From positions 992,001 to 1,056,000 of the forward strand of contig CAXXXM010000002.1 of assembly GCA_963663265.2 (NCBI GenBank): a stretch of DNA of 64,000 nucleotides, in the 5' to 3' direction. This stretch comes from JAEXOD01 sp963663265 (GTDB taxonomy: Bacteria; Bacteroidota; Ignavibacteria; Ignavibacteriales; Melioribacteraceae). The notes under the pieces were generated by a model. The model did no database searches, was not told the origin of the DNA, and saw nothing but the letters and a program-made list of their open reading frames with translations. Made by a program: the position numbers and the translations under genes. Below are positions 1 through 9,988 of this stretch, piece by piece (position 1 is the stretch's first letter; each line of letters begins with the position of its first letter).

Positions 1-2880
1 TATTAACAATTGTTTTATAAACTCTGCTTCTCTCAAAGAAAACTTTGCAAAACTTCTATCTTCTTTTATATCATAAAAGAAAACACGTTTGTTAGATTTT
101 GTTTTCATAGGGACTACAATGGGGCTTATTGCTTTTTGTTTCTCAGTTCCACATTCTAATTTGTTTTGATAATAATGATTTATTAACTCTGCTATTTGAT
201 TATGCATTCTATAATGAATCGTAAGCGTATCAAAATTATCATTTATTTCTTTGGTTTTAAGTCTGTTAAACAACCTGTCAAACAGCGAGTTTGATAAATC
301 ATTTATTCCAAGAGAATTTAATTTTTCGTTATTAACTACACAATATTTTGAGTCTTGAACTGTTATTGCCGGTAACTGATTTTGGTCACCAATCAATACA
401 AATTTAGTAAAATTTGCAACTATTCCTAACAATTGCGATTCCAATATCTGTGAGGCTTCATCAACTATTAATTGAGTAAGGGTGAAATGCTTATGGATTT
501 CATTTTGATACAATAAATAAGATGATACTGTTGCCAAACATATTTTAGGAATAATAATTTCTTCATTATTATAAAATTCATTTTTTAATTTTGTCTTAAA
601 CGAATACTTTTCATTATTTGTGTTGGAAAAGAGTATAAAATCATCTTCGTTATTAAGTAAATGTTTTACTATTTCATCCAAAGCTCTATTGGTAAAAGTT
701 AAAATTAGTACAGAGTTATCTTTATCATCTAAAATCTTATGTAGATATTTTATTAAAAAAGTTGAGGTTTTTCCTGTTCCGGGAGGTCCTTGCAACAAAA
801 AATAATCGTTTGCCGTTTCAGCTTTATTTATATATTTTTCAATATAATTTAAGTTATCAACACTAATAAAACCATTGGTAGGAAAAGTCTTTCCTAATAT
901 TTTTCCCCTTGTATCTTTTGAACTTGAAAAAAAAGAAAATATTGATTTAAGTGAAGAAAAATAATTACTATCAAACATATCATGTTCAATTGCATATGTT
1001 TTTCCCTCATCAAAAAGCACATTATTTAATTGTTCGTTTCGTAACGAAACTACAACATAATTGTTATTGATCTCTTTTACATTACATTTATAAATTTGCT
1101 GCCTTAACGGATTTTCGTTATCTTCATTTACATAATAGATTACTCCAATATCATTTACCCTAAAATTAGTTGCAGCACCATTATAACTAAAAACAAAATC
1201 CCCATTATCAGATTTACTTGCAAATTTTAATTCACTTAAAATTGAAAAACTTTCAGTTTTATCTTCATAACTTTCATTCCAAAGAGAACTAAACCCATAC
1301 TTTGTCTGATTAAGTTCTTGTCTAACCCCAAGTTTAACAGCAAGTAATTCATTCCAAACAAATCGACTTAACAACTTTAAATAATTTAGTTCATCTTCTG
1401 CCAAGTTGGAAATCACTTTGTAGAAAGATTCAATTCTTTCTTTTAAATAGACCGGATATTCACCAAATCTTTCAACTGAAAAATCATCATAAAAGCTGTA
1501 ATTTCCATTAGCCTGTCTAATAATTTCAAGTACAATTAAATTTCTTAATTTGCAAAATTCCGATTCCAAATTTTCGCTACGGATAATATTTCTATACATA
1601 TTATCAGGAGAAGAAGAATAAAAGATATTATTAGAACCACGCCTTTCGTTCCCAAAAACACTTTGCAGCATTAAATCATAACCTACCGCCTGCATTGAAT
1701 CATTTTTCCATGCCCCATAATTTGGTGGTGAACCGGATTTTAATTCTACAATTTCTTTTTTTAATGGTTCCTCACTAAATTCGACCAACAAATCCAATCG
1801 CCCTTGTATTCCATATATTTCCGAATAAAATGTTGGTTCTATTGTTATATTTATATTACTGCTGCCTTTCATCTTTAATAAAGCATCAGTAAACTTAACT
1901 ATTTGAGGAAAGTGCTTATAATTAATATCGTCGTGTATTTTATTTAATAAAGTTTTACTAATTGAAGATACTTTTAATAGATTTTGTTCAATAGCAAGAG
2001 CGTATAATTCCTCATATTCATGAGTTGGATTCTTCAATCGTAAATCTAAAAGAGAGTTTACTAAACTTCCTCTAATTGTTCCTTCAGATTGTTTAGAATT
2101 AAAAAACTTATCCAAAAAGTATATTTTATAATTATTCCCCCTAACCGTAAAACATGCCGATATATCACTAACATCAATAAGATAATCAGGCTCAATAATA
2201 AAAGTGTTATTTATTTTACAATAATATATTCCCTCACCTGCTGCTTTTTCAAGCCTTAAAAATCTTATTTTTGTAAATTCAGGAATTTTTAATAAATATT
2301 CAAAATATTCATCAGTTAAATAACTCTCGTTAATTATTCTTATAGTAATTTCTCTATTATTTTCATTTTGAACACATAAAAATTCCAAACATTCAAACCC
2401 ATTTAGCTTAACTCGTTCAGCCAATTGTTTAGTATACACCAAACAATTACTAATATACTTGTTTTCGTTTTTTTCTTCCTCAATTAAATACTCAACTGCT
2501 TCCAAAGCAGATATATCTTCACTCCAAATAATTGAAGAAAAACACTTAACAAATTCTGAAATCCAAATTATCACATAGTTAAATTGTTTTTCGGAAGGAA
2601 TAATGGTTTTATTTCTTCTAATGCGATTAACATATAAATATATATCTCTAATATGCCAAGCTAAATTTGAATTAACATTATACTTGTCAATAACAAAAAG
2701 TATTTTGGGGAGCAAACCCTGAAAGGATTGTATTTCAGATTCTATAATTGTATCTAATATTTCATTTAATATTCTGCCCGAACGTTTTATTTTAACTCGT
2801 AATTCATCAGAATTTGAATTTTTTAATTCTGACAAATATGTATAAAACACTTCAGCATATTCAGTATTAATAATGTTCAT
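1..2880 (-). CDS. Dna2-like nuclease-helicase, 3' end beyond window
   Basis: The frame is open from an ATG at 2880 to the left edge, giving 960 residues of a longer protein. It looks like a superfamily 1B (UPF1/Dna2-like) helicase with a PD-(D/E)XK nuclease domain in front. The nuclease signature is D363 in GRLDLLVEF followed by E379-x-K381 in EIVELKSG. The helicase shows Walker A GPPGTGKT at 698-705, Walker B DEAS at 807-810, motif III GDQNQLPAI from 831, and an HYRM motif near the edge. The order nuclease-then-helicase matches Dna2 and related DNA-end-processing enzymes, so a role in repair or replication-fork processing is inferred. The first ~340 residues match nothing I recognise. The start lies 8 nt after the RecD2 stop, so it is probably the last gene of a repair operon. 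The C-terminal helicase motifs V and VI lie outside the window. Confidence 0.85.
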   Translation of the reverse strand, partial: MNIINTEYAEVFYTYLSELKNSNSDELRVKIKRSGRILNEILDTIIESEIQSFQGLLPKILFVIDKYNVNSNLAWHIRDIYLYVNRIRRNKTIIPSEKQFNYVIIWISEFVKCFSSIIWSEDISALEAVEYLIEEEKNENKYISNCLVYTKQLAERVKLNGFECLEFLCVQNENNREITIRIINESYLTDEYFEYLLKIPEFTKIRFLRLEKAAGEGIYYCKINNTFIIEPDYLIDVSDISACFTVRGNNYKIYFLDKFFNSKQSEGTIRGSLVNSLLDLRLKNPTHEYEELYALAIEQNLLKVSSISKTLLNKIHDDINYKHFPQIVKFTDALLKMKGSSNINITIEPTFYSEIYGIQGRLDLLVEFSEEPLKKEIVELKSGSPPNYGAWKNDSMQAVGYDLMLQSVFGNERRGSNNIFYSSSPDNMYRNIIRSENLESEFCKLRNLIVLEIIRQANGNYSFYDDFSVERFGEYPVYLKERIESFYKVISNLAEDELNYLKLLSRFVWNELLAVKLGVRQELNQTKYGFSSLWNESYEDKTESFSILSELKFASKSDNGDFVFSYNGAATNFRVNDIGVIYYVNEDNENPLRQQIYKCNVKEINNNYVVVSLRNEQLNNVLFDEGKTYAIEHDMFDSNYFSSLKSIFSFFSSSKDTRGKILGKTFPTNGFISVDNLNYIEKYINKAETANDYFLLQGPPGTGKTSTFLIKYLHKILDDKDNSVLILTFTNRALDEIVKHLLNNEDDFILFSNTNNEKYSFKTKLKNEFYNNEEIIIPKICLATVSSYLLYQNEIHKHFTLTQLIVDEASQILESQLLGIVANFTKFVLIGDQNQLPAITVQDSKYCVVNNEKLNSLGINDLSNSLFDRLFNRLKTKEINDNFDTLTIHYRMHNQIAELINHYYQNKLECGTEKQKAISPIVVPMKTKSNKRVFFYDIKEDRSFAKFSLREAEFIKQLLI

Positions 2881-2888
2881 TGTAGTAA

Positions 2889-5021
2889 TTAAAAAGGATT
2901 GTCAAACTCATACTCAACAATTTGAGTTCCGTTAAATTTAAATAGCGAGGAGTTTCTTTGTTGTATTCTATTATTTTTAATTGCAAGCATTAATGCTTTT
3001 TTAGTTCCCACCATAATTAAAAGTTTAGAAGCCCGTGTAATGGCAGTATAAACCAGATTTCTTTGCAGCATAATATAATGTGCCGTTGATAGCGGCATAA
3101 TTACGCAAGGATATTCACTCCCTTGACTTTTATGTACTGTAACAGCATATGCTAAAGTAATTTCATCCAATTCAGCAAAATCGTAATCAACTATTTTACC
3201 ATCATACGATACTCTTACTTTATGTTCTTCTCGCTCATAGGAATGAATAAAACCGATATCACCATTATATATCCCCTTATCATAATTATTCCTTAGCTGC
3301 ATAACTTTATCATCAATTTTGTATTTTTTATCACCAAATTGAAATGCAAATTCATTTTTATTATATTCTTCTTGAAGAAGATAATTTATATTATTAACTC
3401 CTATCTCTCCACGGTACATTGGGGATAATATTTGTATATCTTCGCCCAAATTAAATTTGTACTTTTGAGGAAGTATCTTACAACTTAGTTCTCTAATTTT
3501 TTCAACAATATTTTGAACGTCTTCTTCTTCAACAAACACAAAATCAGTCCGTGGTTCATTTAAACGAGGAAACATTCCTTTATTTATAGCATGAGCTGCC
3601 ATAATTATTTTACTTTCCTCAGCCTGCCTAAATATTTTTGTTAAATTTACACATGGTATTAATTTTGAATTAATCATATCATGTAACACATTACCCGGTC
3701 CTATTGAAGGAAGCTGGTCAACATCACCTACAAATATTACTGTTGTTCTATCATCAATTGCGATTACAAGGTTATACATCAAAAAAGTATCTATCATTGA
3801 TACTTCATCAATAATCAAAAGGTCTGTTTCTAATTGTTTATCGGCATTATATCCAAAACTTGATTCAACAGGATTATATTCTAACAACCTATGAATTGTT
3901 TTTGCTTCAAGTCCAATAATTTCGGTCATTCTTTTGGCTGCTCTTCCTGTTGGAGCCGCCAGCAATATTCTCTTCTCTTTTTTCTTGTTTAGTTCAATTA
4001 TCCCTTTTAGAGTTGTCGTTTTACCTGTACCTGGACCACCTGTAATAATTAGTACTTTTTGCTCAATTGAAAAACGAATTGCTTGTATTTGTTCTTCGCT
4101 AAAATTTCCTTTAACTAACTCTATATATTTTTCGTCTAATTTTGTTAATTCTTTTGTTTTACCCAAAAGTCCATTTAATGACTCCTCAATCTTTCTTTCA
4201 GAGTAATACAAAACAGGCAAATAAATTCTATCATCAAATACTAATATTTGTTTTTTATCTATTAATGTATCAAGCAAGCCGTCATCTTCTAAAAGATTAT
4301 AACTTAATATATCAAATACTCTTTGAACCAACTCACTTTTTGTAAGATAGACATGCCCATCATTCATTGCTTCAGTTAATACAAAAATTATTCCGGCTTC
4401 TAATCGCTTTGGATGAAATTCATCAAAGCCCATATTTCTGGCAATTTTATCTGCTGTTTGAAATCCAACACCCCAAATATCATAGCTTAATCTGTAAGGA
4501 TTATCTAAAACGAATTTTTCAGATTCTTTTCCGTAAGTTTTAAATATTTTAATTGCAAGATTTGCAGTAACACCATGCGACTGAAGAAAAATCATAGTCT
4601 TTCTTACTTCATGCTGTTCACTCCAACTACGTTTAATTGATTCTAACTTAGCAGCTCCTATTCCCCCAACTTCACGTAATTTATCTATATCGTTTTCTAA
4701 AATTTCTAAAGTTCGTTCACCAAAGTGTTTGTAAATTTTCTCGGCAAATTTTTCACCAATACCCTTTATTAAACCGGAGCCTAAATACTTTACTATTCCC
4801 TCGTTGGTTGTTGGCAAAATTACATTATATCTAACAATTTTAAATTGTCGCCCAAATTTTGGGTGAGTTGTATAATCACCAAACAACTCTAAAACGTCAC
4901 CTTCATTAAGTTTTGCCATAGCACCCACAGCCACTATACCATTGCTTAATTTAATAATTGAATAACCGTTTAGTTCATTATAAAAAATATACTTTTCAAA
5001 ATTCCCTTTAACAATTTCCAC
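2889..5021 (-). CDS. recD2: ATP-dependent DNA helicase RecD2
   Basis: This 710-residue protein has the normal RecD2 length and plan. An N-terminal OB-like region is followed by helix-hairpin-helix repeats at about 75-135 (GSGLIKGIGEKFA, LREVGGIGAAKL). The RecD motor follows, with Walker A GGPGTGKT at 328-335, Walker B DEVSMID at 405-411, GDVDQLPSIGPG at 432-443, and a C-terminal motif AVTVHKSQGSEYP with YTAITRAS. RecD2 is a 5'-3' superfamily 1B helicase that works without RecBC in mismatch and replication-associated repair. It sits 8 nt after the WalJ-like gene and 8 nt before a Dna2-like nuclease-helicase, so all three are probably on one transcript. The neighbour could supply the nuclease that RecD2 lacks; this is inferred from context only. 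Confidence 0.95.
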   Translation of the reverse strand: MEIVKGNFEKYIFYNELNGYSIIKLSNGIVAVGAMAKLNEGDVLELFGDYTTHPKFGRQFKIVRYNVILPTTNEGIVKYLGSGLIKGIGEKFAEKIYKHFGERTLEILENDIDKLREVGGIGAAKLESIKRSWSEQHEVRKTMIFLQSHGVTANLAIKIFKTYGKESEKFVLDNPYRLSYDIWGVGFQTADKIARNMGFDEFHPKRLEAGIIFVLTEAMNDGHVYLTKSELVQRVFDILSYNLLEDDGLLDTLIDKKQILVFDDRIYLPVLYYSERKIEESLNGLLGKTKELTKLDEKYIELVKGNFSEEQIQAIRFSIEQKVLIITGGPGTGKTTTLKGIIELNKKKEKRILLAAPTGRAAKRMTEIIGLEAKTIHRLLEYNPVESSFGYNADKQLETDLLIIDEVSMIDTFLMYNLVIAIDDRTTVIFVGDVDQLPSIGPGNVLHDMINSKLIPCVNLTKIFRQAEESKIIMAAHAINKGMFPRLNEPRTDFVFVEEEDVQNIVEKIRELSCKILPQKYKFNLGEDIQILSPMYRGEIGVNNINYLLQEEYNKNEFAFQFGDKKYKIDDKVMQLRNNYDKGIYNGDIGFIHSYEREEHKVRVSYDGKIVDYDFAELDEITLAYAVTVHKSQGSEYPCVIMPLSTAHYIMLQRNLVYTAITRASKLLIMVGTKKALMLAIKNNRIQQRNSSLFKFNGTQIVEYEFDNPF

Positions 5022-5029
5022 AATAAACT

Positions 5030-5848
5030 CTATATTGTAATTACTTCACTTGCTAAATTTTTATGAGTTAATACAACCTTTACATCAGAGTGATTTTTTG
5101 TTTGTAATTTATTCATCATTGTTGTAGCAGCCAAATATTGTGTGTTGCACTCTTGACTGATATGTGCAAGCATAATAGTTTTTGGTTTAATTACTGATTG
5201 GCTTAATACTTCATGAATAAAATCGGCACTTTGCTCATTAGAAAGATGTCCTATATTTTGAATCCTCGATTTTAACCAATTACTCCGTTTAGAATTTGCA
5301 AGCATTGTAACATCGTGGTTTGATTCAATTACTATTAAATCCGAATCCTTAAACCTATTTACAGTATTTACAGTAGGATAACCAATATCTGTTGCAAGAC
5401 TAATCTTTTTAGCTCTTACTTCATTTTGATACACAAGATTATATCCCCAACACCCACCGGGAACATCGTGTGGCACTTCAAAAGCCGAAATTTCAAATCC
5501 TGCCAAACTAAAAGTTTCCTCCTCAAACACTTTTACTAATCCATCTCTTATTAATTGTTTAAACAGATCTTTTCGTTTGTCTAAAAACTCTTTCATCCTT
5601 TTTTGCACATAAACAGGTACACCGCTTTTTTGGGCTACTTTTAAAAATGATAAATTCAAATGATCATTATGTAAGTGAGTTAGTAAAATCCCTCGTAATT
5701 TACTAAAATCTATCCCTAAATTGTCAAAATTTTCTTGTATATATTTTGGTGAAAAGCCGCAATCTATTAACAATACATTATCTTTATTCCAAACAACAGT
5801 ACTATTGCCTGCACTTGTACTGCCTAAAACACATAATTTTACTTCCAT
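5030..5848 (-). CDS. walJ: MBL-fold metallo-hydrolase, WalJ/YycJ type
   Basis: This 272-residue cytosolic protein has the metallo-beta-lactamase fold. The N-terminal strand LCVLGSTSAGNST and LLIDCGFS are typical of the WalJ/YycJ branch, and the metal site H58-x-H60-x-D62-H63 is present (THLHNDH). Later ligands are probably in ESNHDV and LSNEQSADF. YycJ-type proteins are 5'-3' exonucleases linked to mismatch repair and to cell-wall control by WalKR in Firmicutes. No walKR genes are next to it here. The location directly before recD2 and the Dna2-like gene supports the DNA-repair role. The 27-nt gap from the DUF5686 gene upstream suggests transcription from that gene's promoter. Confidence 0.8.
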   Translation of the reverse strand: MEVKLCVLGSTSAGNSTVVWNKDNVLLIDCGFSPKYIQENFDNLGIDFSKLRGILLTHLHNDHLNLSFLKVAQKSGVPVYVQKRMKEFLDKRKDLFKQLIRDGLVKVFEEETFSLAGFEISAFEVPHDVPGGCWGYNLVYQNEVRAKKISLATDIGYPTVNTVNRFKDSDLIVIESNHDVTMLANSKRSNWLKSRIQNIGHLSNEQSADFIHEVLSQSVIKPKTIMLAHISQECNTQYLAATTMMNKLQTKNHSDVKVVLTHKNLASEVITI

Positions 5849-5875
5849 TAATTTCCTTATTACTTAAAATCTATA

Positions 5876-8281
5876 TTACAATAATACGGTATTTATTCCA
5901 AATGTAAAATTATTTGTTCCTTTATAGTTTAATTTCCATGTAAATTCAAATTTTATTGGGAGTAAAGGATGACCTAAACTGAATCCTGCTTCGTAAAAAG
6001 GAGTTAAAAACTTTATCGATTTTTTAGGTAAATAATTGTAACTACTTTCTTGTTGGTCAACCCAGGCAATATCAATATATGTACTTAAATTCATTTCTGC
6101 TGTTTTGAAAAATGGGATTCCTAATATCTTAAAAAGGTCATCTCTAAAAGAGTGTTCCAAGCTTACAGTTACAACTCTATCACCATAAACCTCACCTACA
6201 CTAAGTGAACGAAACGAAAAATCCTTTCCTGATGAAGAAATGTTACCAGGGAGTGCATACATATACTGCATTGGAACTGTACCGGTTGAATAAACCCCAT
6301 TCATATTAAAAAATAAGCTTGACGATCTAAAGGTACTTAACCTGCCTGATAAATTCATTTTATATATTTCAAAATCCGTATTACTTTTTAATAAATTGTT
6401 TTTGCTAATAAAAATATCTCCGGATAGTACCGCATAAAACTTTGAACGATTAATTCTTCTTATAAATAGTCCATCTTCAATGTAGTTTCTAAAATCAAGT
6501 TCAAAACTTGCTGTAATTGCATTTATTCTACCATCATTTATTGATTGGTTAATTGGATACTTTTTATCCTTTCCAAAAAATGAAAAATCTGTTTTATTTT
6601 GCAATGAAAAATCATGATTATTCGCATATCCTAAACCTAATGTCAAATATGGTAAAACCAATGAATTTACTTCAGCTTTAAACCCTTTTCTTCTATAATA
6701 ATCGCGGAAATCGTATTTACTAAACAAGCTTAATATAGTGGATGTCAAATCATTGTATTCAACTGATTCTTCGAAAAGCGAAAAATTTCTATCATATACA
6801 TCAACCTCAATTTCGTGTGTACGATATTTACCAAAATAGTATTTACTCCATAACTCCGATTTCAGTTTTTTATCGGAAAAACCATAAGAAAAATTTAATC
6901 TACCATAATATCTATGATCAAATAATTTCTTCACTCCTAATCCCAAGTTCAACGAATGCCCTTCAACTCTGTTAAAACTATACAATCCTAAAGGACCAGT
7001 TAAAGAAAAATTTTCGTTTAGTTCAAAATCGGTTGCTAAAAACGAGAACCTATCCCAAAACGTTTTTGGAATTGCTTCTACACTATCTATTTCTTTGTAT
7101 GCAGTTTTTTCTTCATCTGTATTTGGAATAGTTTGCACCGTTTGCCAGTATAGAGTATCTCTTTTATCAGCATCGGGAGTAACGGTTAAAACCGCCATGG
7201 TAAAGAAATCTGCATTTATCTTGGGATTAATAGTATAATCATACATTATTGTATTTAATTCAAAACCAAACTTTGCTATTCCCAACACATTAGCTTCAAC
7301 AAATAATCTATAATCAATTGGCATGTATATGTCATTTTCATAAGGCAAAAATTGTTGGAATATCTCTATTTTTTCAAATATTCCTGCCGTATTAGCTGCT
7401 TTATTTAACCCAACATTAACTTTAACAAGGGCAAACAACTCATCAATAACATAAATATAACCTTCAAAACCCGCATCGTAATCTTTTATAGGTGAAAAAT
7501 AAATTTCATATACTTTTTTATTATCTAAAGACAATGAATCTTTTAAATAGTAATAATAATAGTCTAACGCATCATCACTAATTGGGCTTGGCAAAGGTCT
7601 GTCGAAAAACTGAATATCGTTAGTATAAAAGTTTTGAATCAGCCTGCCACCGGTCAACATATTAATTGATGAAGGGAAATTTGCAGTCTGTTTACGTGCA
7701 ATTATTTCTTCTTTGTAGTTATCCGGTTTTTGAAAATACCCTTTGCTTTGATTTTCTAAAATACCACTTATTTTAAGAGCCGATGAATCATCCGTGCCCA
7801 CCCCAACTGATAAATTATTACTCCCCACATCAACACTTTGGTTTGTCCTTATTGAGCCTTTAGTATAAGCCGTAAAAATATAACTGTTTAGTTTTTCGCT
7901 TCTTGTATTTTTAAAATTAATTGCATTTTTGATAATTCTAATCGCAGGATTATAACCCGGAACAACCGTTACTTCCGGCAAATTAATTGATACCGGTTTA
8001 AGTGAAATATTTACAAATCTATCCGCACTTACATCAACAGTTATTGTATCAGAAACATACCCTATATACGAAGCAATAAGTTGATAACTTCCCTTATTTA
8101 GCTTTAACTCGTAATAACCATTTACATTTGCTGAAGTACCGACATATGTGCCCCCGATTCTTAGGTTTGCAAATGTCAATCCTTCATTATTCGATTTGTC
8201 TGTTATTTGCCCCTTTAAACTAAATTGTTGACCATAAATAAAGCTTGATATCAACACAAATAAAGCAACAAAGTGCCTCAT
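5876..8281 (-). CDS. Outer-membrane protein, CarboxypepD_reg-like + DUF5686
   Basis: The protein has 801 residues. A signal peptide (about 1-18, ending FIYGQ) leads into a carboxypeptidase-regulatory-like beta-sandwich at about 22-105 (GQITDKSNNEGLTFANLRIG ... YIGY), as seen at the N-terminus of many Bacteroidetes outer-membrane proteins. The remainder, beginning NPAIRIIKNAINFK, matches the DUF5686 family, with alternating aromatic strands expected of an outer-membrane beta-barrel. It ends in NTVLL. Its function is not established; such proteins are assumed to be surface receptors or transport channels. It is the first gene of the run leading to walJ, recD2 and the Dna2-like gene, which is an odd partner for DNA repair. 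A TAATTTTG box lies 23 nt upstream of the start. Confidence 0.8.
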   Translation of the reverse strand: MRHFVALFVLISSFIYGQQFSLKGQITDKSNNEGLTFANLRIGGTYVGTSANVNGYYELKLNKGSYQLIASYIGYVSDTITVDVSADRFVNISLKPVSINLPEVTVVPGYNPAIRIIKNAINFKNTRSEKLNSYIFTAYTKGSIRTNQSVDVGSNNLSVGVGTDDSSALKISGILENQSKGYFQKPDNYKEEIIARKQTANFPSSINMLTGGRLIQNFYTNDIQFFDRPLPSPISDDALDYYYYYLKDSLSLDNKKVYEIYFSPIKDYDAGFEGYIYVIDELFALVKVNVGLNKAANTAGIFEKIEIFQQFLPYENDIYMPIDYRLFVEANVLGIAKFGFELNTIMYDYTINPKINADFFTMAVLTVTPDADKRDTLYWQTVQTIPNTDEEKTAYKEIDSVEAIPKTFWDRFSFLATDFELNENFSLTGPLGLYSFNRVEGHSLNLGLGVKKLFDHRYYGRLNFSYGFSDKKLKSELWSKYYFGKYRTHEIEVDVYDRNFSLFEESVEYNDLTSTILSLFSKYDFRDYYRRKGFKAEVNSLVLPYLTLGLGYANNHDFSLQNKTDFSFFGKDKKYPINQSINDGRINAITASFELDFRNYIEDGLFIRRINRSKFYAVLSGDIFISKNNLLKSNTDFEIYKMNLSGRLSTFRSSSLFFNMNGVYSTGTVPMQYMYALPGNISSSGKDFSFRSLSVGEVYGDRVVTVSLEHSFRDDLFKILGIPFFKTAEMNLSTYIDIAWVDQQESSYNYLPKKSIKFLTPFYEAGFSLGHPLLPIKFEFTWKLNYKGTNNFTFGINTVLL

Positions 8282-8304
8282 ATTTTTCCATTATATTATT
8301 TTTG

Positions 8305-8312
8305 CAAAATTA
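8305..8312 (-). promoter_or_regulatory. Bacteroidetes-type -7 box for DUF5686/walJ/recD2 operon
   Basis: The minus strand reads TAATTTTG, matching the TAnnTTTG -7 consensus of Bacteroidetes sigma-70 promoters, 23 nt before the DUF5686 start codon. I see no good TTTG at -33, so this is a partial match in an AT-rich gap where chance matches are likely. Confidence 0.35.
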
Positions 8313-8394
8313 AAATTATTGACTAACTATTACTATTTATAGCATTTCCAACAGATATAGCAGAACAAACAGAAAAATACTTATTTACTTAAGT

Positions 8395-8964
8395 CTATTT
8401 GTTTTTTGATTTAAATTTAGATTTAGATTTTGTTTTTGAATTATTTTTCTTTATTCTTTCACTTATTTTAGTGATTTTTTCAGTCGTACTTATCTGCATA
8501 TGTTTTAACAAATTATTGTACACTTCTTGTTTAACATTACTTAAAACAGTAGTCAAAAATTTGTTGTAATCTTTTAGATGTGGATTAACCCCTATTTGTT
8601 CCCCTTTGAAATGAATATAAATTGGGGTGGAGGGTCTTTGACTAAATACACCACCGGTTAAATTGTCTATTTCATTTAATTTTATTTCTACAACTCTATT
8701 CTTTATCACAAAATTAGTACAAACAATTTTTTCGTCATCAATTTCAATTGAATAGGGAAAATATCTATAATTTTTAAAGTAAAATCTATTAACAACATAT
8801 AACAATATTAAATTTATTGCTACAAAGTATAAATAATTCCAATTTTTATGTGGAGAAAGAATAAAAACAAATATTTGCGTTAAAAGCACAAACGAAATAA
8901 ACAAATTTGCATATCTATAAATAATTTGAGCCATTACCGGATACGTATATTTTTTCATAATCAC
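8395..8964 (-). CDS. Hypothetical membrane protein with PH-like domain
   Basis: This 189-residue protein is not recognised with certainty. Two hydrophobic segments (about 17-38 and 44-62) form a hairpin anchor. A beta-rich stretch follows (YSIEIDDEKIVCTNFVIKNRVVEIKLNEI ... IYIHFKG), which reads like a bacterial PH domain (bPH family). A lysine/serine-rich tail (KTKSKSKFKSKNK) ends the protein. An alternative start two codons downstream (MKKYTYP) is equally possible. It has its own short gap on both sides and is probably monocistronic. Membrane location is supported by the sequence; the function is unknown. Confidence 0.6.
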   Translation of the reverse strand: MIMKKYTYPVMAQIIYRYANLFISFVLLTQIFVFILSPHKNWNYLYFVAINLILLYVVNRFYFKNYRYFPYSIEIDDEKIVCTNFVIKNRVVEIKLNEIDNLTGGVFSQRPSTPIYIHFKGEQIGVNPHLKDYNKFLTTVLSNVKQEVYNNLLKHMQISTTEKITKISERIKKNNSKTKSKSKFKSKNK

Positions 8965-9395
8965 CTTATTTTTAAATAATTTTATAATTAGCTAAAATAA
9001 ACTTTTAAAAGCAATAGAAAAATTGTTATTGTAAAGACTTGAGACTTGAGACTTGTGACTTGAGACTTGAGACTTGTGACTTGTGACGAGATGTCAGACT
9101 TCAGATTTCAGATATGGTTGTTGCAAAACTCAGCAAACCCCCAATCTGGGGCGTCATCGGTCGTACCGTGACGCTATAATTATTATTCAAAACACCTCGA
9201 GACTTGAAACTTGAGATGAGATTTCAGACTTCAGATTTCAGCGTTGAGATTTGGTAATTGAAACCGAAAGCCATTCCGGCAGGAATGGCTCTATTGGTAG
9301 AAAATTTTCAACCAAAGCGAATTCCACTCCGGAGCGAGTGGGCTATTTTTCTTAATAATCCTAAAACAGTTCGGTGTTTATTACAAAGCACCTAT
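8965..9395. repeat. Mosaic intergenic repeat island A
   Basis: No gene is visible. From left to right the island holds a run of 7-bp direct repeats (gagactt/gtgactt) at 9036-9090; a REP-like hairpin at 9151-9174 (GCGTCA ... TGACGC) preceded from 9118 by its usual leader gttgttgcaaaactcag; a perfect 9-bp stem AGCCATTCC/GGAATGGCT at 9269-9290 with the tail ctattggtagaaaa; and a stem CCACTC/GAGTGG at 9324-9341. All four recur in other gaps of this window. Confidence 0.7.
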
Positions 9396-9682
9396 TCAAA
9401 AATTATTCACTTCCCAATGCCCGCCTTTAGCAGAACCAATCCGTTTTAACTTTCCGGCTTTCTTTAAATTAGCAATATGTTTTTCAACATTTCTGGATGA
9501 AACACCCAGTAATATGGCTAATTTAGTGCTGGAAATTTGAGGATTTTCGGTTATTAATTGAAGTATTTTAATAATTGTTTTCTCCGAACTTTCTGCGGTT
9601 TTCTCCGAACTTTCTGCGGTTTTCTCCGAACTTTCTGCGGTTTTCTCCGAACTTTCTGCGGTTTTCTCCGAACTTTCTGCGG
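9396..9682 (-). pseudogene. Winged-helix C-terminal relic of an AlbA/Fic-type ATP-binding protein
   Basis: The minus strand from 9577 to the stop at 9396 encodes about 60 residues ending LKRIGSAKGGHWEVNNF, preceded by ITENPQISSTKLAILLGVSS. This is the winged-helix domain found at the C-terminus of AlbA_2/divergent-AAA ATP-binding proteins and some Fic proteins. Upstream, the same frame reads AESSEKT seven-residue repeats back to 9682. An 8-bp partial repeat unit (9683-9690) then breaks the frame. Beyond that break the original frame appears to resume as FAFSEPISSGSEKT at the far edge of the repeat, and a stop lies just before it. No start codon exists in the frame leading into the domain. The catalytic N-terminal part is gone, with the aldo/keto reductase gene in its place. 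Confidence 0.65.
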
Positions 9683-9988
9683 TTTTGCGGTTTTCTCCGA
9701 ACTTTCTGCGGTTTTCTCCGAACTTTCTGCGGTTTTCTCCGAACTTTCTGCGGTTTTCTCCGAACTTTCTGCGGAACTTTCTGCGGTTTTCTCCGAACTT
9801 TCTGCGGTTTTCTCCGAACTTTCTGCGGTTTTCTCCGAACTTTCTGCGGTTTTCTCCGAACTTTCTGCGGTTTTCTCCGAACTTTCTGCGGTTTTCTCCG
9901 AACTTTCTGCGGTTTTCTCCGAACTTTCTGCGGTTTTCTCCGAACTTTCTGCGGTTTTCTCCGAACTTTCTGCGGTTTTCTCCGAACC
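9578..9988. repeat. 21-bp tandem repeat array, 18 full units
   Basis: The unit is ttttctccgaactttctgcgg, plus one base that overlaps the next copy. I count 18 full copies, five at 9578-9682 and thirteen at 9691-9975. They are interrupted by an 8-bp partial unit at 9683-9690 and a 12-bp partial unit at 9775-9786, and followed by a 13-bp partial unit ending at 9988. Because 21 is a multiple of three, frames stay open through the array on both strands. On the minus strand the readings are PQKVRRK, RRKFGEN or AESSEKT; only AESSEKT is in frame with the downstream winged-helix domain. Copies look identical by eye, implying recent expansion or active slippage. Confidence 0.95.
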
